From NCBI GenBank assembly GCA_021234155.1, contig JAJEKV010000041.1, forward strand, positions 4,020,829-4,084,828: 64,000 bases of DNA, read 5' to 3'. Made by a program: the position numbers and the translations under genes. A model generated the notes under the pieces. The model ran no database searches. It saw nothing but the letters and a program-made list of their open reading frames with translations, and had not been told where the DNA came from. Shown here one piece after another: positions 10,956-22,254 of this stretch. Source of the stretch: Isoetes taiwanensis (Eukaryota > Streptophyta > Lycopodiopsida > Isoetales > Isoetaceae). The number at the start of each line of letters is the position of its first letter. The stretch's first letter is position 1.

Positions 10956-11650
10956 TACGTGCACCCCCCGGGACTTGTGGGCACACATGAAGAATATAGG
11001 AGTTCCGGAACCATACAGAAATGCAGTGAGCAAACTATATGAGAAAGTATGGGTTTTGCTAGATAAATGTGAAGATCTAGTAGAGAGTAATGTTGCCGTA
11101 AAACAGGGTTGTCCATTATCACCGACTTTGTTTGTTATTTTTATTGATGAATTAAAAGCCTAGATTACTCAGTCAGGGAGGAGGCACTCCATTGGCAGAC
11201 TATATTGTCGTGCTACTCCTTTATGCTGATGATATTCTATGGTTGTCGCGAACCCAAGACGGAATGCAAAAGCACCTAGATGTGTTGGCGACCTTTTGTG
11301 ATGCAACAGGTATGAGAGTGAATTTAGCTAAAACAACAGTGATAATTTTTGGGACTAATAAAGTAGAAAATTTTGCTTTCTATTTATAAGGGAGAAAGTG
11401 TTGAGATATCAAGCACATATAAATACTTGAATTTGGTAGTGGATAAAAACTTTAAATGGAATCAAATAGTAGATCAGAGAGTAGACGGGGGGTTGAAGGC
11501 TTTTGCACTACAAAGGAGATGTAATAAAGCAGGCATTTGGAATTTTTGTTTAAAGAAAATGTTATATTATCTCACTTGTTCAGACAATTGTCTTGTATGG
11601 ATGTGAAGCGTGGGAACCTGGGTTATCATGATGTGGAAAAGAGTAGATGG
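10956..11650 (+). mobile_element. LINE F, 3' portion (reverse transcriptase)
   Basis: The plus strand gives DLWAHMKNIGVPEPYRNAV, then AVKQGCPLSPTLFVIFIDEL (about 11095-11155), an in-frame TAG at 11161, then LLLYADDILWLSRT (YADD near 11220-11232), MRVNLAKTTVIIFG and SSTYKYLNLVVDK in shifted frames. The order and motifs are those of a non-LTR retrotransposon RT with an intact YADD box. Frameshifts and stops make it a pseudogene. The finger domain and 3' tail are missing beyond about 11650. Confidence 0.85.
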
Positions 11651-11951
11651 TGTCTCTTAGTGTTTAGCCTTTCACACCTTGTAACCTTTTGCCTTGAGTT
11701 AGTCCTAGATCTAGAAGAATGATAAATGTTTATCATATGAAAGCCAAGTGGCAGTTACTGAAATACATCAAATAGTGTTAAAATAGAAAAATAAATCAGA
11801 GCATTATTTCTTAGTACAAGACAAATAAGGTCAATTATACTCAATGATCATCATCCAAACCATCTATTCGAACATCCTTTCTCTGTTACCAGAGCAGATG
11901 CCCAAGTTATGATTCAAACAAATCTTGCATCATAATAATAATCCAGATCAC

Positions 11952-12722
11952 CTCCTCTATAGAAATCTGTTCAACATCGTAATCCAGAGCCAACGCTAAG
12001 GCCATTTCCTAAAGAAGTAGTGCATTCAGCATATTACATCTAGTTTTCATTCATGTCGTATGTTTTTGTACAGTTCCCTATCTTGTACAATATGTAAGAA
12101 AATAAAAACTCATGATTGACTCAACCAGGAGAAATCTACTATTGGAAATTAGATCTAGAATCTAAATGAAATTAATTTAAATAGCTACTGAAAAATATCT
12201 CATACACAGGATAAAACCTGAATATCTTGTGCTCCAGGGAGAATTCCATGCTTTTGCTTGGACCTAGGGTCACAATGAACTATTTTTAAGCTAGGTTCCA
12301 ACTTTTTTACAACTGTATCCTGCAAAGAGCAAATCCTAAAAGAATTTAAGAACCATATGTAAATTGATCACATTTGACCAACTGCCTTTTCCACAACATT
12401 TCATAAAAGGAAGTTGACTTGAGTGTAATTAGATAACTTGACTCAAGTATAGTTAGAAAACTTCACTCATCTAAACTATTGTTACAGCGGTTGCCTAACA
12501 ATGCTTCTACAACTTGCAAAACATCAATAAACTGTCAACTGTGACGGGCTGATATCCCTCATGCACAACATATCCAGTTTCTATAAGTGGTGAACAATCA
12601 ATAGTGGCATTCATGCGAGGCATGTGTCTGAAGGCAAGAGAAGTTCTGCAACATGCCATTGCAATGTATTCAGGTATGCAACAATGAGGTTTTGAACCTT
12701 CAAGACTAACAAACGATCCCAT
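11952..12722 (-). CDS. Unrecognised gene, three plausible minus-strand exons
   Basis: Exon 11952-12008 encodes EMALALALDYDVEQISIEE. It is preceded by TTCTTTAG and followed by GTGATC. Exon 12218-12319 (34 codons, same phase) encodes DTVVKKLEPS...GAQDIQ; it has acceptor CTCTTTGCAG and donor CAG/GTTTTA. Joined, they read GAQDIQ-EMALALALDYDV without a break. Exon about 12510-12722 is a 70-codon open stretch including RHMPRMNATIDCSPLIETGY and HEGYQPVTV. It has a CCATAG acceptor, but its donor is unclear (GTTGTA would break phase; GTTGAC would keep it). The clean splice sites and amino-acid composition suggest a real or recently dead host gene. I do not recognise the family. Upstream exons may include the FWFAIHLAGAINPFLQM frame near 13640-13690, which ends in a stop. 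Function unknown. Confidence 0.45.
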
Positions 12723-12959
12723 TTTGTGGTGCTATGGCATGTAAACATTTGATATATTAACTATGCTGCTATATCATGTAAACATTTGATGTAATATATC
12801 AGGAAATGAAGCCTTAACAGTTGGCCATTGCCACATCTAAGACTTGTTAGAGAAAATATATGAAATAAAAGTCTTAGTCTCTATATTATCATGCTATCAA
12901 TACCGAAGATCTGCAAATGAAAGTATACATGTGCCTTGTGATTGATTATCCTGCATGAA

Positions 12960-13440
12960 TACAACCTATTCCAGCAACCATAAGGGTCCAAAACAGGCAT
13001 CTGCACATACAAATAGGTCCAACATCTTGCTCGAACATCCAATTAGGATTAAAAAGCTGTAAGATGTATGCTTGCAGATATGGCCATTTACTGAATGCCC
13101 CATGAACGTTAAATTGTCAAAATAGAATGAGGCAGCGATAGAAACTTGATTCAAATAAAACAAACCTGCTCATGATTTGGCTTTCCTGCTTCAACAAAAG
13201 ATGGTGTGCAACCATACGGGTCTATTACAGGAATTTGCATATACAAAATAATAGGAGATAAGATCAAAATAATCTATGAAGCTTTGATAAAATCTAAACT
13301 ATGAAGCTAGATTGCATGCTTTAGCTATGGCCAATTGCTATATGCCACATGGATGACTAAAATAGAATGAAACAACCATATTCTAACAAACCTGCCAGGG
13401 AGGCTGAAGTTATAATTTACGCATATATATTGAAGAGAAA
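12960..13440 (-). repeat. Tandem duplicates of an exon-like block, upstream of the unrecognised gene
   Basis: Minus-strand blocks ending near 13166 and 12965 translate as IPVIDPYGCTPSFVEAGKPN and MPVLDPYGCW, clearly related. A third block near 13390-13430 keeps only the CAG/GTTTGTT donor. The intron-like sequences after each donor are also alike (TTCATTCTATTTT, GGCCATA), so exon and intron were duplicated together at about 200-240 bp. The acceptor is intact (GTGCAG) only in the 12990s copy; the 13240 copy reads GCAA. Confidence 0.5.
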
Positions 13441-13849
13441 ATCGTTGTGATGCTGAAGCCTCTTGATAATTTTCCATAATTTTGGACTTGGTGTTCTTCA
13501 TGGACCAGGTAATAATTTTGCACATAAGCCAAGGTCTTCCTTACTCACAGTTCACCCTTAAGCCCTAACTCATTTATGGAGGCGTATCACACATACTGCT
13601 CTAACGCTTTTGAGAAAGACATTTGAAGGAAAGGGTTAATAGCACCAGCCAGATGTATAGCAAACCAAAACTTCCATGAATCGTCTTCTGCAATGCGTGT
13701 AGATGCCACTTGGCCGGAATACTAAGGAAACCCTGCATGATTTGAGCGACGATGGCAGGCACGCCGAGGATAAGACATCTATTTGCTCGATTCATAAGAT
13801 GTCGAGCTCTTGAGCAATCACGGCATGTATGCCACGGTGCAGCCCAAAA

Positions 13850-14080
13850 GGGAAAAAAAATTGACCTGAGCACGCGGGATGGCCACACGAAGAAAAAAAA
13901 TGCCGACTTCATGCGAAAAGAAAACCTTTTGATTTTTGGATTGTCAGAAATATTTGACGGCATTCAAAACCATTTAAAATCTTAGAAAATGGATTTAAAA
14001 AAAATCCAAAAACATTTTCCATCAGACCTAAAAATCCCAAATTAACAAGATTGATAACAATAAAGTATGCTGCTGATGAT
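13850..14080 (+). repeat. Dispersed AT-rich repeat, copy 1
   Basis: It carries AAAATCCAAAAACATTTTCC and CAAATTAACAAGATTGAT-like blocks, also found at 20150-20290, partly at 22135-22250, and in inverted form at 35880-36060. Non-coding; family unknown. Confidence 0.4.
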
Positions 14081-15059
14081 CTTTCTCGCGTAGATTTATT
14101 ATATCTTATAGTGTGGTAACTGTACAACGAAAATGCTAATAAACAATTATGTAATATACCTTATCCTACTCTTAGATGTTGCTATATAGCATGGGAGTGA
14201 CAAAGCTCAACAAAAGATAACTCACATGGCTAAGAAACTTATTCAAAACTCACCTTGCTTTGAAATGTTGTTGTACAGCATGGTGAAGAGAAGGCTTAAC
14301 AAAAGATAAACCCACATGGCATGTTTCTCGTAATGATCACGTGTACAATGGCTCACCTACTAGAAGTTGAAGTCCTCAACATGGCATGTTGCTCATACTA
14401 CTAGAAGTTGAAGCCGCATATTGCTCGTACTGATGTTGCTGAAGTGGTTAGTGTCGAAAGATGCCCAATGAGAAGGTGCCCTAAGATTTGAGTCGTCCAC
14501 TCTCAAACTGGCAAGCTAACCGTTATTTGTAGATATATCTCCTTACCTCCTTGTATATCAACTGATGTAGTTTGATCTATTGCTTACATTCACGGTCTGC
14601 TTCAAACCATTCACAAGCTTTAAACCATTCATAATGCATATGACTAATATTTCAGAGAAATAGAAGGACATATATTTTGCTGGCATTATCACTCATCACA
14701 TGCTTGGAGACATACATCTCACACTTTTGACCAAAGTGTTAACCAAAATAACCAAATGAAGAAGCCAATACTGAAAAATCACTAGGCTTAGAGTGCTGAA
14801 AAATAGTGTGGAGGGGGCTCTCACTGCAGAACAAAACCCTTGAGACAGAAAAGATTAGTATGCTTATGGTCCTGGAAAATCAGTGTCTAGGAGGCTCTCA
14901 CTCCAGAACAAAATCCTTAGGCAGAGAGTCCACTAATATGTAACTGCTGCAGTACTATCAAGAACAAAACCCTTGAGCACAAAGTCCATTAATATGCACT
15001 GCTGCAATATTATCCCTTTTAATGCAGTGATAACAGACTCCTTATTTCATAGACCTGCA
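14081..15059. other. Non-genic stretch with short internal repeats
   Basis: It contains a loose duplication around 14160-14450 (CATGGCATGTT, CTACTAGAAGTTGAAG twice) and three related blocks at about 14800-15000 with CTCTCACT(G/C)CAGAACAAAA and CCTTGAG(A/C)(C/A)A. No exon or RNA gene is recognised. Confidence 0.4.
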
Positions 15060-15359
15060 AGAGTAGTAAGTTATTTCATATTAATAAATCAAAAGGTATG
15101 TGTAATACACATGTATTCTGCCTTTTAATGCAACAATAACAAACTTTGACTGAAGCATTTCATGGGGTTCACCTAATTAAAGAGGAGCACTTCCTAAGCA
15201 TTTGATTTCGTCAAAGCTAGTATTGACATAAGTTTCTCGGAGGCTCACATGAATTTGCAGCCCCATCTTGAATGGACATCATTGAGAACTTAAGCTTGCC
15301 TCAACAGATGTGCTCTTTATTCTATGACCTTCAACACAGATGCTCCTTATTCATATGAT

Positions 15360-16470
15360 TTGCTAGAAAGCCATCGATTCGAGCCATCGGATCGGTATTC
15401 TTGAATGGGCGAACATGCATCACTCCCATGCATGCATGCATTGCATCCATTTTCTTGGGCCCTGGTTCGTTTGAGGTTCGCTATTTATTGCAGGCTTTTC
15501 ATCGACTTCTCATCGGTATTTTCTCCTCTCTCAACAGTTCCCTTGATTCTCTTTCTTTGATACTAGGCAGGGGAGGGACTTCTTCCTGCTTGGTTTGCCA
15601 ATTTGGCATCTTTCCATGTTGTGACATGTTCTTCCCCGATCTTGTTCCATTTTTAGCCATCCTTCAACCTTCAACCTTCAACCTCGATCCCATTTTGTTA
15701 AGGAAGTTCTCTTTTTGTCGGGAGCTTTTGCCTGTTTTCATGCGAGCCATTATTCGAGAATGCCATCGATCTGAGCCATCAGATTGTTATTCTCGAATGG
15801 GCGAGCATGTATCTCTCGCATATATTGCATGCATTTTCTGGGGCTCTGATTCGTTTGGGGATCGCTATTTATTGCAGGTTCTTCATCGACTTCTCATCGG
15901 CGTTTTCTCCTCTCTCATCAGTTCCCTTGATTCCCACCCTCCCTCTCTCCCTTAATGTGTATATTATTGTAAATGTTGTTTTTTATCGCATGGCATGCGT
16001 GACCAGCCCCTCGCTTTTTCGAGGTGTAAATGTTGTTTTTTAGTCGCACCGCACGCGTGACTAGCCCCTCGCTTTTTGAGGTTTTTTCTCTATTGATTTT
16101 TTTTGTTGGTGATGTGCAGGTCCAGGGGTGATGCGCGACTTCGGTATTTTCTGTGGAGCATGGTTTTTTTTTTCGGGAACGTTTAGCAGCCTTGCAGTGT
16201 CCAAGCACCTTGCCGAGATTTAATCGCTAGGGTTTTTCCTCGAAAACCCAAAAGAGCGGGGTCTTTTAATCCCGGCAATAAGCTCTTAGAAAGATACACT
16301 AGCCAACATCTGTAGCACACAATTTTATTTGGTGTCCAGGTGTTATAACTGGATATTCCCTATGTTTTTCATTTTTTGGGTAGCCTGCGATGTGCAGCTA
16401 TCCACTCTATACCATTGTAGAAGAACTGTTGAGATGAATGAAAAGCCTAGCTAGGGAGCTTTTGACTATT
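15360..16470 (+). repeat. R1 non-coding repeat, copy 1, with partial 5' duplication
   Basis: The main copy runs from about 15757 to 16470, and a partial 5' copy lies at 15371-15560 (shared: GCTATTTATTGCAGG, TCATCGACTTCTCATCGG, TTTTCTCCTCTCTCA). Inside are two copies of a block with GCATG(C)GTGAC-AGCCCCTCGCTTTTT, each able to form a CCTCG/CGAGG hairpin. A segment near 16228-16272 (TTTTTCCTCGAAAACCC then GCGGGG and a T-run) resembles the 3' tail of the LINEs. The second copy is at 22255-22960. No open frame is shared, so this is a non-coding transposable unit or fossil. Confidence 0.7.
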
Positions 16471-16702
16471 TTCATGCGAGCCCTTATTCAAGAATAGTAA
16501 GTTATTTCAAATAACAAATCAAAAGGTACATGGAATTCTCAACAAAATGCATAAAAGTTGATATAAGCCAAAAACATGTTGCATAAATAGTGGTGGGCAC
16601 ATAGTGACATAAAGTCTCAAGATCATATGAAGCAAATGTTGCATGAGAATAACATCAAATTTGAGACATGTTCATTAATTCAAGTAAATAGAAGAAGAAT
16701 GA

Positions 16703-18400
16703 TTTTTATCGTCCACTGAGACCAATCGGCCTATGGGACCTACAAGGAACGCAGCAAACTGTCCGGGTTAAAAAACTCCCGCCCCGAAGGGTTTTCGAGG
16801 GAAAAACCGTGGCAGTAATAAGAATGCTGTCAAACTGTACAAGTATACATCATCATGAAATATATATACATGTCAAGTGTGTGCCCGAGGGCATAGCTGA
16901 CTCTCGCATATCCATAACCTCCTGAAGGTATGATCCCAGCACCCGTACGGAAGCCGTGCTCAATGTCACATGTAGCGGCTGGCCAGGCCTGACCAACTCA
17001 GCATAACGCGTCCGGATTTGATCATATGCTGGGCAACTTTGGAGGGTATGAGATTCATCCTCAATAACTCCCATTTGGCAGCATTGACAGAGCCTGTCCT
17101 GGCGTGGCTCACCAATCCATCTGCCCGTTTCAATTCGAAGATGGTGTGCTCCTGTCCGAATGGAGGCAATGAGTCTGCACCTTTTCATGGGCAAGTAGGT
17201 ATGCAGGTAGCATTGCAGGCCTCGTTCCAATGTGGGATTTATGTGGCATTGGTAGTGTGCTGTCTTGACCTGTTCAAGGGCACTGGCATCCCAAAGCTTG
17301 TTGAGGAAGCAAGCGTCAAGATACTGCCTCAAGCTATGGCGATCTGCCTCTGTTTGCACATGTATGCACATGTGCTCCTGCACATTCCATCTAGCCAACC
17401 ATTGAGCTCTCTTTTCCGTCCAGCAGGCCTTGAGGCGTTGCGGCCCCATTGCCATGATATAAGCTAGGTTAGGGAGACGAGCATCATCCATATTGATCAC
17501 CTTCTGAAAATAGACAATGTGGCGATCAAGGGCCGCCCTCTGAAGAGGCAAGAATCCCGTCTCCTGCAGTAGAATTTGATATGAGACTGTGGACTTCACC
17601 CCTAGTGCTCGTACCAAGAAGGCTTTCTGCACCTACTCCAAGTCATTCCAAGTAGCGAGGGATACTACTGGACCTCATACTTCAACCCCGTATAAAAGGA
17701 CAGGCTCCACTAAGACCTTGAATAGGTGTGACTGATGGACCCAATCATACAACTCCGCTCTATGACTATTTTTTTGCATTGCATATAGTGCCTTCCAGCT
17801 CGTAGCCGTATGGATGTGTCCCAGTGTATAGTAGAAGGAAACTCCACTCCCAAATATTTGTATGTGGATGCTACTTCCACATTCTGCCCTCGGTAACTGA
17901 AGGTGGGGATCCTCGGCTGACGTGAGGATGATATGAGAACCACCTTAGTCACGCGCATATCAGTTGCTTGGCAGAATGTGTCCAGGGCATCGAGATGTCG
18001 TTGCATATCTGCTGGTGTGTAAGCTAGGAGGCCCACATCATCAGCATATATTAACTGCCTGATGATCTGGTGGAGAAGGTGAGCTCCGTCGCCCCCATTA
18101 TCAGCAAGCCAGCTCTCCAATTGATCAATGTAAAGTCCAAACAATGTTGGGGAGAGAGGGCATCCCTGACGAGCCTCGATACTACTATCAAATGGTTGGC
18201 TTGTTGGCTGCAACCGACCCAAGCATCTTTCATATAGCCTGTACACTGCATTTTGCAAATTTACAGGAACCCCCAGCTGTCGCAATCTTGCCCATAGTTT
18301 TTCCCGAGGCACAGTGTCAAACGCCTTCGCAAAATCCACGAAGCAACAATATAGATCCTGACGGCGGTTCCTACTGTCTTCAACCAGAGTTCCACAAGTG
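16703..18400 (-). mobile_element. LINE B, 5'-truncated, best-preserved non-LTR RT
   Basis: Minus strand. The frame 18339-17710 (209 codons) holds DFAKAFDTVPREKLW at its start, QGCPLSPTLFGLYIDQLESW (residues about 58-77), the catalytic QLIYADDVGLL (YADD at residues 98-101, about 18048-18037) and YKYLGVEF. MRV-TKVVL lacks the NLAK residues present in LINE C (a 12-nt deletion). A frame change follows, and 17632-16853 (259 codons) carries the connection region and a C-terminal finger CQCCQMG...DESHTLQSC. The 3' untranslated tail has a hairpin segment near 16761-16810 and ends GGCCGATTGGTCTCAG...GATAAAAA at about 16703. It begins inside the RT domain near 18400, as expected of incomplete reverse transcription. 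Not autonomous as it stands. Confidence 0.9.
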
Positions 18401-20119
18401 GATCCTAAGAATACACATTAATAAACATTAAACATTAATAAACTTCTGGACATGCCTGTTTAAGCTAAAGTGAGAATGGCAATCTGAATTCTCTACGTGG
18501 AAGTTATAGGCTACCAATAACATCAAAATAAAAAAGCAAGAAATAGATTTCAAACGAAGCCAGAAATACTCTTTAAACACGTAGACATTAGAGATTAGTA
18601 AGCAAGCAAGATCAACAAGTATAAAAGGTGGTTAACCAAAGAATACTGGGCTTCAACTACATAGCTAAGTGGATTCTGAACCCATACCTTAAATAAGATT
18701 GAAACGATGGGTTCTAGTTACCTATAAAATCCTATTATACCATTTGTGTTGCATTACATGTATCTTTAATCAAAATATACACAATTATGGTCCAGGAAGA
18801 GATGCCACTCAAGCTTCATGAATCTATCAAATCCAGCAAGCAATTATAACAGGAAATGCAACTTTGATAACACTTGTACTATAACAAAAACTACTTCAAA
18901 TTAACCCATCTATTAATGCAATACCAAATTAATTAATATTAATATATAACATAAATCTATACATAGATTTGAAAAAATGGGGCTCGAAGCAATTTCAAAA
19001 TCATGGCATGCATACCATGCTATCTTATAGTTGGAAAAGGTCTATCCGGAGGATAAGAGAATACGGGGATAATTAATATCTGAAGCTGGATTGGAGTGAA
19101 TAGCCTTGAAGCAACCTCCGAATCATGAAATGTTCTCTTAATGCATCTTAAGGAAGAAAACAATTGTCCATTAAAGCAACTGCAAAAAAATGATTTATAA
19201 GAAAAATCTAAAGCCTTGGGATCTGTCTTCATACCTGATTAATTGCTTGATTCAGCAAGCAGACCCTGCCACCAAACACTTGCTATCATGAGAGCAAAAA
19301 TATATTCTTGTTTGATGTAGCACAGATGATCATGGTCCTGGACCAGGGAAAAAAAGAAGAAATAACTTATTTTACATGCTAGTCTATTGTTCTATATGGA
19401 AGGTATGCTTCACGACTAAGAACTGATAGAATCAACATGTTCTCTCAAAATAAGTCATGGCCTTCGATCTTTCTGCCTCAAGCTAAATCTAAAATAGTAA
19501 TTCATCTCAGATCTATTCTCTTATATTTTTTTTCCCTATAATACATAATGGAATTCAATCAGAAATCAAAGGACCTTTTGATTTTGCTGCCTCTAGATGC
19601 CCTTGCGGCTCCAGACTCCAAGTGAAACTCCAGCTCAAGCTACAGGTGAAAGCTCGAGCAGACGATTTTGCCCTCTTATAAACCTAAAACACTTTTGCCT
19701 TTTTGCCCTCTTGTCGGTGTAAGAGGTATTGTGCAAGGCATCAATAGGGCCGGCCACGTGCAATTTTTGCTTTCTCCACCTCCGTATCTCAATTTGATAC
19801 GAGAGCGGATACCAAAGAGGTGAAGAGCGGCAGAATAAAGGGGGAAGAGCTTCAAAAGAGAGGCAAATTGAACTAGTTTTTGTGGATACTCCCCCTGCCG
19901 GAGTGGAAGATTGAAAATTGGCCTCCAACTTCAAGATGGAAGCATCCACCTCCGTTTTTGCATCAAGATCTGTCGTTGAAGGCAAAAAAATGATTATCTG
20001 GCCACCCCTAATATAATGTTGCCATAACCAGTGCAAAGATCCACTGTCCTTCTGCTCTGCTTAAAACCAGAAGGGGGCAAATTGATGCCTTGAAGTGAAC
20101 GTGCAAATGAAATTACACT

Positions 20120-20120
<1 letters not shown>
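18401..20120. other. Non-genic stretch
   Basis: Mostly AT-rich with scattered short frames. The longest, minus strand 20036-19635 (133 codons), shows no recognisable motif. I see no splice-supported exon chain. Confidence 0.4.
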
Positions 20121-20123
<3 letters not shown>

Positions 20124-20153
<30 letters not shown>

Positions 20154-20290
20154 CTGATTTTTGGAAAATCGGTTTCTTTTTTAGGCAACGAAAATCCCTA
20201 AAACCTTAGGAAAATCAAGTAGGAAAAATCCAAAAACATTTTTCTCCAAATTGAAAATTTTCAAATTAATAAGATTGATTTGAATAATGT
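20124..20290 (+). repeat. 28-A run followed by dispersed AT-rich repeat, copy 2
   Basis: A perfect run of 28 A at 20124-20151 is followed by AAAATCCAAAAACATTTTTC and CAAATTAATAAGATTGAT, matching copy 1 near 13990-14055. The A-run may be the tail of a retroposed sequence to its left, but no 5' end or TSD was found. Confidence 0.45.
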
Positions 20291-22134
20291 GGTATCTTTT
20301 ATCTATTCTATTCTATTCTATTCTATCCACATGGTAAACACTCCTAGATGTGTATTTGACTTTCTACTTCTTTAGGAGAAGTTATAATGTCTGTGATAAA
20401 ATAAGTTGCGCAAAAAGAAATCAACCTGTCAAATTACCTTGGAAGATACGAATCTGGATTAATGAGACAACCTGCAATCCATGGTACTATTCTTTCCTGA
20501 ACTCCAAAGGACTAAAGTGCCTTCTCTCTAGACAGATAAATTGTTTTCCAGGATCATATAATATGGATCAAGTGAAGAGGATGGAGAACCGTTTAAAACA
20601 AAGCATATAACTCGAGAACCTGAAGTGAAGAGGTCGACAAAACGAAGTCTTTAGCGAGAGTATATTGTTTTGAAGGCAACATTCCAGAAAGGAACTTTTA
20701 TTTTGTTCCTAGAAGCCTAATGTTTCAATTGAACCTGCAAGTTACAGAAGCTTTTATTCCCCACCCTGCAAATTTGATTCTTTTCATTGCTAGTTTAATC
20801 AGCTAGTTAACATTTTCTAAAGGAAAACAACCATACAATTATGTAGAGCAAGAGGGTTTAGAGGCAGAGCAAAATATTGTTGATGTGATGGGTTGTTGAC
20901 AACAAGATAACAAAAAATGTGCAATATGCCATACCCTAATTGTATGCCATACCCTAATTGAAATAGTGAATGACAAGCATTTCAAGTAATATGCTTATGA
21001 ATACCCTCAAAATTTTGCAGCCAACAGACTTGGTTAACATTTTCTTGCGCTGATTATGCTGGTCTTTCTATTCAGTTATGCAGAAGAAGCTTTGCATTGA
21101 GCCTAAGGCTAACCTGCAAAGGCAAGGACAACATGAACATAGATGCACAGAGTACAAAGTTTACACATTTGCTAGATCCTTGTATCTCATGAACTCAATA
21201 ATACATTGTGATAAAGGTTTAAAGAATTTCAGATGAATACATTTTAAGAACTGCTTAAGTTCTTGCTGGTGGCTAAACATATGTATCATGTCGCAGGGAT
21301 CCACATCTTATAACGGACAAAACATCTCAGCCTTGTACACTTTAATAGAAAACCACTAATAATATTTTATTTCATACAGAATAAAGTGAGTTTATAAAAT
21401 CTGATAGCTCAAGCTCAACTACCCTATGATAGTTACACGCTATTAGCTTAAAAAATAGACATTACACAAAATATTCTCTTCATGTAAATCCCATCTTAGA
21501 CTTAATTATGTACATGGCAACCAAAAGAATTGTTTCTACCTCTTGAACACACTAAGTGACATTGGATGTTTGTCTTAATATTGGACGTTTAACTGGCAGT
21601 TATAACTTGCTATACCAAGAACGATGCCAATCAGTTATGCACAGAACATGGCAAAAACGATCAAACTACAGGCGCCCTGTAACAAAAATTAAATGGTATC
21701 TAAGATCATTGACATATATTACAAAAATCTTGGCACACCCAGCATACACTAAAATCTAAATTAGAGAAAGAAGGCTAATCCTTCAGAGAAAATAGAAGCC
21801 CTATCTGCTCACCTCCAGCCACTCTAGCAATCACGGCATCTCCCTCCATTTTTATTATAATACCTTATGGGCAAAGCAAAAATAGGGCATCGTGGAAAGC
21901 CCATCTCCAAATCTGTTCCTTGTTTGCAACAATCATCAACATCATCTTTGCCAGAAATCAAACTCATATAGCAAAGGCAACATTTGATGATCAGTGGCAT
22001 ACATGCAGAGTATAAGGAATCTGCAAAATCCTCACCGTGGCTACATGCCGAGCATAAGGAATTTGCGACATCCTCAAGGCGGACGAATAACCCAAGGAAT
22101 TTGTGAAATCTCCAATGGGGACGAATAAAATGCC
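20291..22134. other. Non-genic stretch
   Basis: (TTCTA)n-like run at 20307-20325 and a small duplication ATGCCATACCCTAATTG at about 20927-20961. Open frames such as 20350-20610 have no motif I recognise. Confidence 0.4.
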
Positions 22135-22250
22135 AATTTCCAAATTACTGGAAATTGTTTTTGGCAGTTAAAAACATTGAAACCTTAGGAAACCAGCCTA
22201 GAAAAATAAATACAAAAAGTTTTCGACTTGCCAAAAAAACCAAATTAAAG
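22135..22250 (+). repeat. Dispersed AT-rich repeat, copy 3 (partial)
   Basis: AACCTTAGGAAA and CCAAATTAAAGCAATG blocks match the other copies weakly. It directly precedes the second R1 repeat, just as copy 1 lies upstream of the first R1 repeat. Confidence 0.3.
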
Positions 22251-22254
22251 CAAT

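Larger units (their letters stand above)
9427..10972. other. 1.5-kb insertion splitting LINE F
   Basis: It is bounded by ACTT at 9423-9426 and 10973-10976, possibly a 4-bp TSD (or 5 bp with one mismatch). It contains an AT-rich tract with many TTCTAGA-like words (9640-10250), a tRNA-like SINE head (about 10296) and a 111-125-bp tandem repeat (10462-10808). No terminal inverted repeats or open frame were found, so its class is unknown. Confidence 0.4.

Noticed and set aside
9427-10972. DNA transposon with terminal inverted repeats
   Set aside because: The ends do not pair; only the 4-bp ACTT duplication is seen, so the class stays open.
17018-17467. 149-codon plus-strand frame
   Set aside because: Antisense shadow of LINE B.
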